This document shows positions 25,502-33,750 of a stretch of DNA of 64,000 nt, in pieces. Location: the NCBI GenBank assembly GCA_964613615.1, contig CAZTIB010000213.1, positions 1 through 64,000 on the forward strand. The letters are read 5' to 3'. Position 1 is the stretch's first letter; every line of letters begins with the position of its first letter. The notes under the pieces were generated by a model that was not told the DNA's origin, did no database searches, and was given only the letters and a program-made list of their open reading frames with translations. The stretch comes from J054 sp964613615 (lineage in GTDB: Bacteria; Pseudomonadota; Gammaproteobacteria; Steroidobacterales; GCA-2729495). The translations under genes were made by a program, and so were the position numbers.

Positions 25502-26650
25502 ATGGCCACAGACAAACCCACCACCGTTGCCGCTGCAGTGGCGCTCAGCTGTATCGGGATATTCGGCCTGTTGCCGCAGCCGATATTCGTCGGCGCCCTG
25601 CAGGACACCCTCGGCTTCAGCAGCCAGCAGGCTGGCCTGATAACGGCCGCGGAAGTGATCGCCGGCGCCATTACATCGGTCCTCGCCGCCTTCTGGATCG
25701 GGCGCGTGAACTGGCGCACTGCAGCCCTGGTCGGGATCAGCGTCGTGATCCTCGGCAATGCGGCGTCTTGTTTCGTCACCAGCGCCAACGCATTGCTGGG
25801 CCTGCGTTTCCTGGTGGGGCTCCTCGGCCAGGGCGTGTGCTTTGCCATCGCCATCGCCGTGCTCAGCGAAACGCGCAACCCGGACCGCAATTTTGCCTTT
25901 TCCATCGCCGCCCAGGTGGCCTTTGGCATGGTGGCCTTTGCGGCTCTGCCCTACGCGGTAGCTCAGTGGAACATTGCAGGCATCCTGGTGCCCCTGGCGG
26001 TCCTGTCGGCCTTGATTACACCGCTGGTGCGATGGATGCCAGCGGCCAGCGGCCGGGAGTTCGTTGCCGGCGCGGCCGGCCAGAGCGTGAGCCAGCTGCC
26101 CGGCTTCGCTGCCCTGGCCACACTGCTGGTCTGGTGTGTCGGCCTCGGGGGCATTTATGCCTTCGAAGAGCGCATCGGCGTCGCCGCCGGACTCGAGCAG
26201 ACCAATGTTGGCTCAGGCCTGGCCGTGGCCGTGGCCGCAGGTTTCATCGGCGCATTAGCCGCCTCCTGGGTCGCAGACCGCTGGGGCCGGATACTCCCGG
26301 TAGCCATTGCCCTGCTGGCGCAGATCGTCGGCATCTGGCTCCTGCAGGGCGACATGAGCTGGCTGCGCTTTGCCCTCACCGCAAGCCTGTTTCACCTGTT
26401 CTGGAATTTCACCGGTCCCTACCTGATGGGAACGGTAGCCAGCAATGATGGCACCGGGCGCATCGCGGTGTTGATTCCAGCGGCTCAGTTCGGTGGTTTT
26501 GCCGTCGGGAACGCGATCGGCGGCAAGCTGGTCGCGGACACCGGCCTGGGCGGCGCCAACCTGGTGGGCGTCACCGGCTGCGCAATCGCGCTGGTGATGT
26601 TCTTGCCCCTGGCCCTGCGCATGCGCCAGCGTGCAGCGGCGGCCGGTTAG
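25502..26650 (+). CDS. MFS transporter
   Basis: A 382-residue protein with about twelve hydrophobic segments in two halves separated by a short hydrophilic loop near 185-200. ISVVILGNAASCF and LVGLLGQGVCFAIAIA in the first half and WVADRWGRILPVAIAL in the second are typical of major facilitator carriers; the last contains the conserved DRWGR loop. Last gene of the plus-strand island operon, so it probably moves the pathway substrate or product across the inner membrane. Followed by an intergenic region with a strong hairpin. Confidence 0.88.
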   Translation: MATDKPTTVAAAVALSCIGIFGLLPQPIFVGALQDTLGFSSQQAGLITAAEVIAGAITSVLAAFWIGRVNWRTAALVGISVVILGNAASCFVTSANALLGLRFLVGLLGQGVCFAIAIAVLSETRNPDRNFAFSIAAQVAFGMVAFAALPYAVAQWNIAGILVPLAVLSALITPLVRWMPAASGREFVAGAAGQSVSQLPGFAALATLLVWCVGLGGIYAFEERIGVAAGLEQTNVGSGLAVAVAAGFIGALAASWVADRWGRILPVAIALLAQIVGIWLLQGDMSWLRFALTASLFHLFWNFTGPYLMGTVASNDGTGRIAVLIPAAQFGGFAVGNAIGGKLVADTGLGGANLVGVTGCAIALVMFLPLALRMRQRAAAAG

Positions 26651-26651
26651 A

Positions 26652-26715
26652 CAAAAAAAAGCGCCGAGTCGGTTATTACGTCCCGGTAAAGGGGATCCGG
26701 GACACCGACCGGCGC
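26652..26715 (-). terminator. strong intrinsic terminator reading on the minus strand
   Basis: The outer arms GCGCCGAGTCGGT (26661-26673) and ACCGACCGGCGC (26704-26715) pair with a single bulge. Inside them GTCCCGG (26680-26686) pairs with CCGGGAC (26697-26703) around a ten-base loop. The run of eight A at 26653-26660 would be a U tract in a minus-strand transcript, so the terminator works in that direction. On the plus strand there is no U tract, though the hairpin could still stabilise the 3' end of the MFS message. No minus-strand gene lies just upstream. Confidence 0.75.
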
Positions 26716-26985
26716 AGTGGGAAGATCTGGAGGATCAAGCACCCTTAATGCTTATGTAAATAATCTGCCGAATCCGGCAAGCTGACAATCCCATAAACGG
26801 GTGAAGTATTTGTCATAATGCAGCAAGCCCCGTGACCGGCATGCGGTTAGACTGATCAATATTCCGTTAACCATCTGTGGCCTCTCACAATATCTCCTAA
26901 TCGATGTGGGTGATGCGGGGGAAAACCGGATTCATGTGGAACCGTATCTGGTCTGAAAGGACCATATCCTGTTGGGTTTTTCGCC
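26716..26985. other. AT-richer intergenic region upstream of the LuxR-type regulator
   Basis: This stretch is clearly less GC-rich than its surroundings, with AATGCTTATGTAAATAATC and TATTCCGTTAACC tracts. It contains a small inverted repeat (TGGTC/GACCA near 26948) and a CGCCT-TGCG-AGGCG hairpin at 26982-26995 that overlaps the proposed TTG start of the regulator. It could hold the regulator promoter and, on the other strand, a small RNA ending at the 26.65-kb terminator. No protein gene is supportable. Confidence 0.5.
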
Positions 26986-28125
26986 TTGCGAGGCGTTTCC
27001 GTCGTGCCGTCGAGCGAGCTACCTGATCTAATTGCACTAGCTTACGAATCCGCCTGCGATCCGGCGGAGCTGAATGGCTTCGTCGCGGCAATGGGTCGGT
27101 ACTTTCGCGCTGACAGCGCGGCTATGGCGGTATGGCCACGGCGAGACCCCGAGAAACCGCTCGCGGCCACGGCAGGCAAAGATGCCAAAGACGTCGCCCA
27201 ATGGCTTGCACAAGGCCACGAGCCCGACTCGCTGTTCCAACGTCTGCAGGCGGAACAGCCCCTGCAATCCAGCCTCGCCGAGGCACCCGAAAATCCCCAC
27301 GCCGGCTGGCCCCAGGGAGAGGTGCTGGCCGTGGTGGTCGAGGCGGATGGACAGAACATCTACGCGCTGGTTCTGATCCGGGCCTTGCCCGGCCTGTTCA
27401 GCCATGCAGACCAGGACCGCCTGGATGAGCTGGCGGGCTACATGCGGCGCGCCATCGGTATCAACCAGCGTTTCATTCAAGTGTTCGCCGAACACCGCGC
27501 TACGCGGCAACTGCTGGATACCTCGCCGCGCGGCATCCTGGTACTGGGACAGCAAGCTCAGATCACTTACATCAATGACGAGGCGCAACGCATCTGCAAC
27601 AGCGGCGACGGTGCCAGCCTCGCCGATAATCGGCTGCAGCTCACCGACGACGATGCGATGGCCTGTCTGCAGACATTCCTGGCCCAGGCCCAGGCCGGCG
27701 CCCACGGGCGCGCCGATACCCCATCGGCCAGCATCGGCCTGCGAATCCGCCGACCCAGTGACGCCCCGTCTTATCAACTGATCGCCTACGGCCTCGCCTG
27801 CGATGCCCGGCAGACGGCAGCTAATGAGCGCGAGGGCCTGGCTATCGTCATGCTGCATGACCCCCAGGTTGCGCGAGTGCCTGACGAGTACTTACTGCAT
27901 ATCTATTTCGGGCTGACCCCGGCCGAAGCGCAACTGGTGCGGGCGCTGTGCGCCGGGCTCAGCCTCCACAGTGCCGCACAGCAGGGTTCCATCAGTGTGA
28001 ACACCGCGCGCACTCATCTGCGCAGCGTATTTCGGAAGGTCAACGTGCACTCCCAAGCGGCCCTGGTGCAGCGCGTCGCGCAGAGCCTGCGTTTCACCGC
28101 CCCGCTGGAGCAGGGGCAGCCCTAA
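26986..28125 (+). CDS. LuxR-family (HTH_LuxR) transcriptional regulator with PAS-like sensor part
   Basis: About 373-379 residues. The C-terminal 60 residues are a GerE/LuxR helix-turn-helix: GLTPAEAQLVRALCAG, then a SVNTARTHLRSVFRK recognition segment. The middle (around 175-290) looks PAS-like (ILVLGQQAQITYINDEAQRIC), and the N-terminal 150 residues could be another sensor domain. No receiver domain, so it is probably directly ligand- or protein-controlled. Start is uncertain: TTG at 26986 or GTG at 27004. It directly follows the MFS gene and is the best candidate regulator of the oxidoreductase island (inference). Confidence 0.85.
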   Translation: MRGVSVVPSSELPDLIALAYESACDPAELNGFVAAMGRYFRADSAAMAVWPRRDPEKPLAATAGKDAKDVAQWLAQGHEPDSLFQRLQAEQPLQSSLAEAPENPHAGWPQGEVLAVVVEADGQNIYALVLIRALPGLFSHADQDRLDELAGYMRRAIGINQRFIQVFAEHRATRQLLDTSPRGILVLGQQAQITYINDEAQRICNSGDGASLADNRLQLTDDDAMACLQTFLAQAQAGAHGRADTPSASIGLRIRRPSDAPSYQLIAYGLACDARQTAANEREGLAIVMLHDPQVARVPDEYLLHIYFGLTPAEAQLVRALCAGLSLHSAAQQGSISVNTARTHLRSVFRKVNVHSQAALVQRVAQSLRFTAPLEQGQP

Positions 28126-28196
28126 AGCCCTGAGCGAATTGGCCGATAACACACCTGAGGCGCCCCGGGTGCGCCGGAGTTCGCCTGCCTGAAATC

Positions 28197-29159
28197 ATGA
28201 ACACGCTGCAGCAGACCTGGCGCCATGTGGCCTATGGCGTCCTCGAAGGCCGGGCGGACAACTATCCGTGCAGTCGCCTGTTCAGCAATCTTCTCGTGGT
28301 GCTCATCACTGGCAACGGGATCGCCGTGGTCCTCGAGTCCAACGTCCTGCTGCGGGATAGCTACCTGGAATTCTTTGTGGCATTCGAGTTGTTCTCGGTG
28401 ATCATTTTCAGCATCGAGTACGTGACGCGACTCTGGGCCGCCACGGAAAAACCCCAGTACGCCGGCCTGTCGCCGTTGCGTGCGCGGCTGCGGTACACGT
28501 TCTCACCCATGGCCCTGGTTGACCTGCTGGCCATCGCGCCGTTCTACCTCGCGCTGCTGATACCCATCGACCTGCGCTATCTGCGCCTGTTCCGACTGTT
28601 GCGGCTGTTGAAGCTCTCGCACTACTTCGACGGCCTGCACGTCTTCGGCTCGGTGCTGCGTCGCGAGGGCGGCGCCATCGCCGGCGCGCTGATGATCATG
28701 ATTGTGCTGATCGTCATTTCCGCCTGCCTGATGTTCACGGTGGAGAACGCCGCCCAGCCGGGTCATTTTGAGAACATCGCCCAGGCCATCTGGTGGGCGG
28801 TGGTGACCCTGACCACGGTGGGCTACGGCGACATCACGCCGGTGACTTACGGCGGGAAACTCCTGGCCATTGTGATTATGCTGCTCGGCGTCGGCACCAT
28901 GGCACTCCCGGCGGGTATCCTCGCCGCGCGCTTCTCCGAAGAACTGCAGTCACGCCGGGAAATGCTGCGGGGCCGGGTGCAAGACGCGCTGGAGGACGGG
29001 GTGCTGGAAAACTGGGAGCATTCCGCGCTCGATGAACTGCGCGAGGAGCTGGGGCTGAGCGACGACGATTTGCGGCGACTGGTTGCCACCCAACAGCGAG
29101 AGATGCACCGGCACAACTTCTGCCCGCATTGCGGCGAGTCCCTCAGCAAGACGGACTGA
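28197..29159 (+). CDS. Kv-type voltage-gated potassium channel
   Basis: A 320-residue ion channel with six membrane segments. The voltage sensor S4 is RYLRLFRLLRLLK at about 127-139, with basic residues every third position, and the selectivity filter is TTVGYGD at 206-212. The cytosolic tail has a charged helix and ends with FCPHCG, a CxxC that may be half of a zinc-binding knuckle. Length is close to bacterial Kv channels. Stand-alone gene; role in membrane potential or osmotic control. Confidence 0.9.
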   Translation: MNTLQQTWRHVAYGVLEGRADNYPCSRLFSNLLVVLITGNGIAVVLESNVLLRDSYLEFFVAFELFSVIIFSIEYVTRLWAATEKPQYAGLSPLRARLRYTFSPMALVDLLAIAPFYLALLIPIDLRYLRLFRLLRLLKLSHYFDGLHVFGSVLRREGGAIAGALMIMIVLIVISACLMFTVENAAQPGHFENIAQAIWWAVVTLTTVGYGDITPVTYGGKLLAIVIMLLGVGTMALPAGILAARFSEELQSRREMLRGRVQDALEDGVLENWEHSALDELREELGLSDDDLRRLVATQQREMHRHNFCPHCGESLSKTD

Positions 29160-29163
29160 CGAT

Positions 29164-29862
29164 CTACAGATAGACATAAAGCAATGCCAGCCCGATCAGC
29201 AGGCCAACGCGATCGGGCCAGCGGGCCACCGGCGGGGCCGGCGCCGCGTGATGGGCGGGTTCGTAAACGATGACATGCAGTATCGAACCGGCGACGAAGG
29301 CCTGGAACCAAGCCACGCCGGCAACATCCAGCCACTGGAACAACTCGGGCCCCAGCAGGTAGCCGGCGCCGGTGGTGCCACACATCACCAACAGCACCGT
29401 CAGCGCATAACGCGTGCCAAAGTGTGGAGCCAGCAGGTGCCAGATCGCCAGTCCCACCGGCAAACGGTGCAGCACAACGGCCAGCCCGAGGGATTCTTCC
29501 GCTTGGTCCAGTCCGGCGCTCGCATCGTGGCCGTGGCCGGCCACCAGGGCAACGCCGTCCACCATTGCGTGCACGGCAAGACCCGCGACGCACAGCCAGA
29601 CAATAACCAGGTGCGCACTCGGCGCTGCGCGGTGAAACTGTCGTTCCAGCGCCCACGGGAAGAACAAACCGGCGGCGGCAAACAGCGCGGTGGCGATGCC
29701 GCCGGCCGCCAGCGTCTCGGGCAGGATGCCGAAGCCAAGCAGGCCAGCGATAGAAACGAACGTGAAGCCGTCGAGCAGACCGGCAACCCGGGGGCCAAGG
29801 CGCCCGAACTGCAACAGCGCCGGCCCTATCAGCAGCGCGGCAATGGCGCTCAGCAGCAGCAT
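29164..29862 (-). CDS. ZIP-like metal transporter-family membrane protein
   Basis: A 232-residue protein with about seven or eight hydrophobic segments. The histidine motifs of ZIP carriers are recognisable but changed: VHAMVDGVA with His98 stands where HNxxDG is usual, and LHRLPVGLA with His132 replaces HEIPEG, so the conserved glutamates are missing. A His-containing loop (AGHGHDAS) sits between them. It may transport or sense a divalent metal, or have lost transport. Convergent with the channel gene, five bases between stops. Confidence 0.6.
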   Translation of the reverse strand: MLLLSAIAALLIGPALLQFGRLGPRVAGLLDGFTFVSIAGLLGFGILPETLAAGGIATALFAAAGLFFPWALERQFHRAAPSAHLVIVWLCVAGLAVHAMVDGVALVAGHGHDASAGLDQAEESLGLAVVLHRLPVGLAIWHLLAPHFGTRYALTVLLVMCGTTGAGYLLGPELFQWLDVAGVAWFQAFVAGSILHVIVYEPAHHAAPAPPVARWPDRVGLLIGLALLYVYL

Positions 29863-30017
29863 CGCAGGAATCTCGGTGATGACGATGGAGCCCGCGGCCT
29901 AAGGTACCCGGGCGAGCAGCAGTATCTCACGGGCTCCGGCCGCGACCAATGCGGTGCCGCTCGCGAATCCGGTGGCGGGTGCGGCAGCGAACCGATTGGG
30001 GTAAGCAGGGAGACGTC

Positions 30018-30791
30018 ATGGGACCGTTGAGAAAAATTGCGAACAGCATCCTCGCCACGGCGTTTGTAGCCTCCGGCACCGCCTGCGCGGAAGAGGCGCC
30101 GGTGCCCACTGACGGGGCGCCAGGTGACAACGTCTATGAGACCCGCGCCGCGACCCGTGACGGGATCGGCAAGTACTACATGGGTCGGGAAATTTCCCAT
30201 GTGATGGGCCACCTGGGCGCCGGCTGGCTCGAGCGACCGAGCCGCGAACGTGAGGAGCGGACCGACCTGCTGCTCGACAACCTGCCCCTGGAGCCCGGTT
30301 CCGTCGCCGCGGATATCGGCGCCGGTACGGGCTATTTCTCGCTGCCGATGGCAGAGCGTGTCGGCCCCACCGGGCGCGTGCTGGCCGTGGATATCCAGCC
30401 GGAGATGCTCGCCATCATTGCCGACCGGGTGGAAGCTGCGAACCTCGACAATGTGGATACCATACTCGCCACGGAAACCGACCCGCGCCTGCCCCCGAAC
30501 AGCGTGGACATGGCCTTGCTGGTCGACGCGTATCACGAGTTTTCCTATCCCCGGGAAGTCATGGCAGGTGTAGTCGCCGGCCTGAAGCCGGGCGGCCGCG
30601 TGGTGCTGATCGAGTACCGGGCCGAAGACCCACGGGTGCCCATCAAGCGCCTGCACAAGATGAGCGCCGAACAGGTCATTGCCGAGATGGCCGCCGTTGG
30701 CCTGACCTGGGAAACTACCCTGGACTTTCTGCCGCAGCAGCATTTCCTCGTGTTTCGGAAACCGGAGACGCAGGCAACTGCCGGACGTTGA
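30018..30791 (+). CDS. exported class I SAM-dependent methyltransferase-like protein
   Basis: A 257-residue protein with an N-terminal signal peptide (hydrophobic ILATAFVASG, cleavage probably after ACA near residue 25) followed by a methyltransferase fold: VAADIGAGTGYFSLP near 90-105, LAVDIQPEML and a DAYHEF segment. A family of such exported methyltransferase-like proteins exists in proteobacteria, but S-adenosylmethionine is not expected in the periplasm, so the real role is unclear. The ATG at 30018 has an AGGGAGA ribosome site; upstream in-frame codons lie in non-conserved DNA. Confidence 0.75.
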   Translation: MGPLRKIANSILATAFVASGTACAEEAPVPTDGAPGDNVYETRAATRDGIGKYYMGREISHVMGHLGAGWLERPSREREERTDLLLDNLPLEPGSVAADIGAGTGYFSLPMAERVGPTGRVLAVDIQPEMLAIIADRVEAANLDNVDTILATETDPRLPPNSVDMALLVDAYHEFSYPREVMAGVVAGLKPGGRVVLIEYRAEDPRVPIKRLHKMSAEQVIAEMAAVGLTWETTLDFLPQQHFLVFRKPETQATAGR

Positions 30792-30910
30792 CGACGCGAA
30801 ACCGGCTGAACGCCGGCGATTAACGCGTCGCCCCACCCACAGGGCTCCGGCGACTATGCGTGTGCACCGCGGATTTCCCGCGGCACGCAGACACGACCGG
30901 AGACCTGCAG

Positions 30911-31618
30911 ATGCGAAGCTTCACCACCCTGCCGATGCTCGCTGCCCTGTGCGGCAGCTTCCTGCCGACCGCACAGGCTGCGATTCTGACCCTGGACGAC
31001 CTCAGCCCTGGTGATCTGGCAATCACCGAATTCCTGGCCAACCCCGCCGGCGTTGCCGACAGCGAAGGGGAATATTTCGAAGTCTTGAATCGTCGTAACT
31101 CCGTTGTGGATCTGACAGGCCTGGTCGTCCGGGATGATGGCAGCAACAGTTTTACCGTCAGCGAGCTAACCCTCGATGCCGGCGCCTTCGGTGTGTTCGG
31201 TAACGGTGATGGCAGCGCATTGGGCTTACAGGTGGACTACATCTACGGCGCGTCCATGAGCCTGACCAATACGGCCGACGAGATCACATTGACCGGTGCC
31301 GGCGGCCAGGAACTGTTCCGCCTGGCGTACACGGACGGCGATGCCTACGGCGCCGGTGTTGCCAACGAACTGGCTGTGCTGCTGCCGGGCCTGACAAGTG
31401 CCGCAGATGCCGATTACCGAGCGGCAACTCAGCCTCTGCTGCTCGGCAACCTGGGCTCCCCGGGATCCGCGGGCAGCACGTTTCTGCCTGCGGTGCCGCT
31501 GCCGGGCGCCGCGTGGCTGCTGACTTCGGCGCTTGTTTTTCTGGCCGGCATGCGCCGGCGCCTGCAATCGTCACCCGGCTGCAGTCTCAAAGCTGCATCC
31601 CCATGCCCTGGCATCTAG
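30911..31618 (+). CDS. lamin-tail-domain surface protein with PEP-CTERM-like sorting tail
   Basis: A 235-residue secreted protein. The signal peptide ends at TAQA-AI near residue 24. The central part (LAITEFLANP, EYFEVLNRRNSVVDLTGLVV) matches the lamin-tail domain. Near the C-terminus VPLPGAAWLL is followed by a hydrophobic helix and then RRRL, the exosortase-recognised PEP-CTERM/VPLPA-type sorting signal. After that a tail of about 20 residues continues, longer than usual. No exosortase gene is in the window. Confidence 0.7.
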   Translation: MRSFTTLPMLAALCGSFLPTAQAAILTLDDLSPGDLAITEFLANPAGVADSEGEYFEVLNRRNSVVDLTGLVVRDDGSNSFTVSELTLDAGAFGVFGNGDGSALGLQVDYIYGASMSLTNTADEITLTGAGGQELFRLAYTDGDAYGAGVANELAVLLPGLTSAADADYRAATQPLLLGNLGSPGSAGSTFLPAVPLPGAAWLLTSALVFLAGMRRRLQSSPGCSLKAASPCPGI

Positions 31619-31649
31619 ACTGGCACTCATCGAATGAATGGAGAAGGCC

Positions 31650-32210
31650 ATGTCTCAGCCTCGGCCCCTGTTGCGCAAGGTTCCGCGGGACCAGCTGCCG
31701 GATGACCTGCAGCCCGCCTGGGACAGCGCCTTTACAGTCACCGGAGATGCCACGTTCATCGAGGTGTCGGGCAATAGTCCAGACAGCCTGCGCTGGTACC
31801 TGCAAAGCTTTTACCAGGAACGCTTCTACGACAGCCGGCTGCCGCGTCGGGTGCTGGAACTGGTGAGGCTGCGCCTGGCCAACCTGCACGGCTGCGCGTT
31901 CTGCAATAAAGGCGACCGCGCCCAGGCCCTGGCGGCGGGTTTCACGGAACAGGAACTCGACGCGCTGCCCGACTACGAAAGCGGTCCGTACAGTGCGGCA
32001 GAGCGCGCCGCGCTGGCGCTGGCCGACGCGATGGCCCTGACCAACCCCAACGGCCGGCTGGACGCCGCCCTGTACGAGCGGCTGCAGGGGCACTTTGACG
32101 ACGGTGAACTCTACGAGCTCGGCATGATCATGGCCATACTCTGCGGTATGGCGAAGTTCCTGTTCGTATACGACCTGGTGGAGAAAGAGCAGAGCTGCCC
32201 CTTCGGCTGA
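31650..32210 (+). CDS. carboxymuconolactone decarboxylase/AhpD-like protein
   Basis: A 186-residue alpha-helical protein with the AhpD-type redox motif GCAFCNKGD at 81-89 (Cys82, Cys85). The preceding LELVRLRLANLHG is typical of this family. Likely a small peroxide- or disulfide-handling enzyme, or a gamma-carboxymuconolactone decarboxylase relative. The ATG at 31650 has a perfect GGAGAAGG ribosome site; an ATG at 31638 forms part of that site and is less likely. Stand-alone gene, convergent with the glycosyltransferase pair. Confidence 0.82.
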   Translation: MSQPRPLLRKVPRDQLPDDLQPAWDSAFTVTGDATFIEVSGNSPDSLRWYLQSFYQERFYDSRLPRRVLELVRLRLANLHGCAFCNKGDRAQALAAGFTEQELDALPDYESGPYSAAERAALALADAMALTNPNGRLDAALYERLQGHFDDGELYELGMIMAILCGMAKFLFVYDLVEKEQSCPFG

Positions 32211-32214
32211 CGAC

Positions 32215-33750
32215 TCAAAAAAAATAGTAGCGCCGTAACTGCTTGCGAATCTTCGCGGCCGGCAGCCTCGGACCCGCCGCATAGTAAATGCGCAAACCCC
32301 GCTCGCGCGCCATACACGCCGTGCAGTCCAGCCGACCCAGTTCCTGCACATCGCTAAACAGTGGCTCCAGTTCGTCTGCCGTAAAACCGACGAACAAACC
32401 CCGCTCCGGACTAATCGCTTCACTCCAGAGGTGATAGTTCATGTGCCGGCCGTAAACCGCCGGCAGGCGGTTGTCCACATCCAGCTGATTCAGGGCGCCC
32501 GCCTGGCCATAGTGGGACGCCACCAGGACGGCGTTTTCGCGCTGCGCAGGCGACAGCTGCGCCCAGCTGTCTGCTGTCAGGGCAACGAGCTCCGGCCAGC
32601 CGTGCATTTCCGCGAAGTGCGGGAAGTAACGCTCCAGGTCTGCCGGTCCCCTGCCCGGGTAACCCTGTTCGGCGTCGCGCAGAAAGCGTGTCACCTGCTC
32701 GAGTTGCTTGCCCGGCAACACCGGTGCCGCACCCGGCACCGCCAAAATGCCTGACAGCGCTACCGTCAGCAGCAATGCCTGCGAGGCGCGCCTGTGGGGA
32801 ACCAGGAACTGTTGCCAGAAAAGTGCACCGGCCACGGTGAACAATCCGAAGACCGGCACGGCAAAATAGAACTTCACGCCAGCCAACAGGAACAAGGCCA
32901 GGCTTAGCCACGCGGCCGTACCCAGCACGCGCAGCGGCAGGTCTTCGCTCAGGAGTACGTAGACCGCCCCGGGCCCCCAGAACAGCACATAGCCCGGATT
33001 CATGGTCAGCACCATACCCAGCGCCGGATACCGCAGAACCAGGGCGTTGGGCACTGAGCCGTTGTAAGCCGTGACAAACTGCAGGAACGGCCAGTCATTG
33101 CTCACCTGCCATGCAAGAAAGGGCGCCACCAGGGCGATGGCCAGGGCCGCCGCTGCCCAGGTGCTAATCGCACGGAAAACGCTGCGGTCCCAGATGAGCC
33201 AGGCAGCGGGGAGAGCTGCGCAAAGGGCAAGGATCGACAGCTTGGTCAGTACGCCGAGTCCCAGTACCGCGCCGAGACCCAGCACATAGCGCGACTCGCG
33301 TGTCTGCAGGTGGCGCGCAGCCAGCCAGAAGGCCGACAGCCACCACAACTGGTCCAGCACGTTCATCGTCATGATGCTGTGCACGGCCAGGAAACCGGGC
33401 GCAAACAGCAGCACCAAAGCGACGATCCAGGCCGCAACCGGCCGGCCACCGAGGATCCGGCACAGATCGACGCCCACCAGGATGACCGCCGCGCCTATGC
33501 CGGCTGCAGCGGCTCGCAGGGCCAGCAGGGAATCCAGTTGCAGCACGCCGAGCAACCAGGGCAACAGCGGCGGCAGGTCCACGTAGCCCCACGCCGGCCG
33601 CGCCGCTGCGTCGAGGAAATACAGCTCGTCGGACATGAAACCGTAGCGGCTGCCGGCCAGCAGGAACAGACCGGCTTTCCCCAGCAGAACCGCCAGTCCG
33701 ATCAGGGCGTATGGCGCCATCGCGGCAGGCGGCCGCCGCGCGGAGTTCAT
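32215..33750 (-). CDS. ArnT-like/GT39-GT83 family lipid-linked glycosyltransferase
   Basis: A 511-residue inner-membrane protein with about ten or more hydrophobic segments, a first periplasmic loop GFMSDELYFLDAAARPAWG carrying the conserved Asp-Glu, and a large soluble C-terminal part. This is the layout of PMT/ArnT glycosyltransferases that use polyprenyl-phosphate sugars. The start ATG overlaps the stop of the upstream glycosyltransferase by four bases (ATGA). That gene would charge the lipid carrier and this one would transfer the sugar. The acceptor is unknown. Confidence 0.82.
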   Translation of the reverse strand: MNSARRPPAAMAPYALIGLAVLLGKAGLFLLAGSRYGFMSDELYFLDAAARPAWGYVDLPPLLPWLLGVLQLDSLLALRAAAAGIGAAVILVGVDLCRILGGRPVAAWIVALVLLFAPGFLAVHSIMTMNVLDQLWWLSAFWLAARHLQTRESRYVLGLGAVLGLGVLTKLSILALCAALPAAWLIWDRSVFRAISTWAAAALAIALVAPFLAWQVSNDWPFLQFVTAYNGSVPNALVLRYPALGMVLTMNPGYVLFWGPGAVYVLLSEDLPLRVLGTAAWLSLALFLLAGVKFYFAVPVFGLFTVAGALFWQQFLVPHRRASQALLLTVALSGILAVPGAAPVLPGKQLEQVTRFLRDAEQGYPGRGPADLERYFPHFAEMHGWPELVALTADSWAQLSPAQRENAVLVASHYGQAGALNQLDVDNRLPAVYGRHMNYHLWSEAISPERGLFVGFTADELEPLFSDVQELGRLDCTACMARERGLRIYYAAGPRLPAAKIRKQLRRYYFF

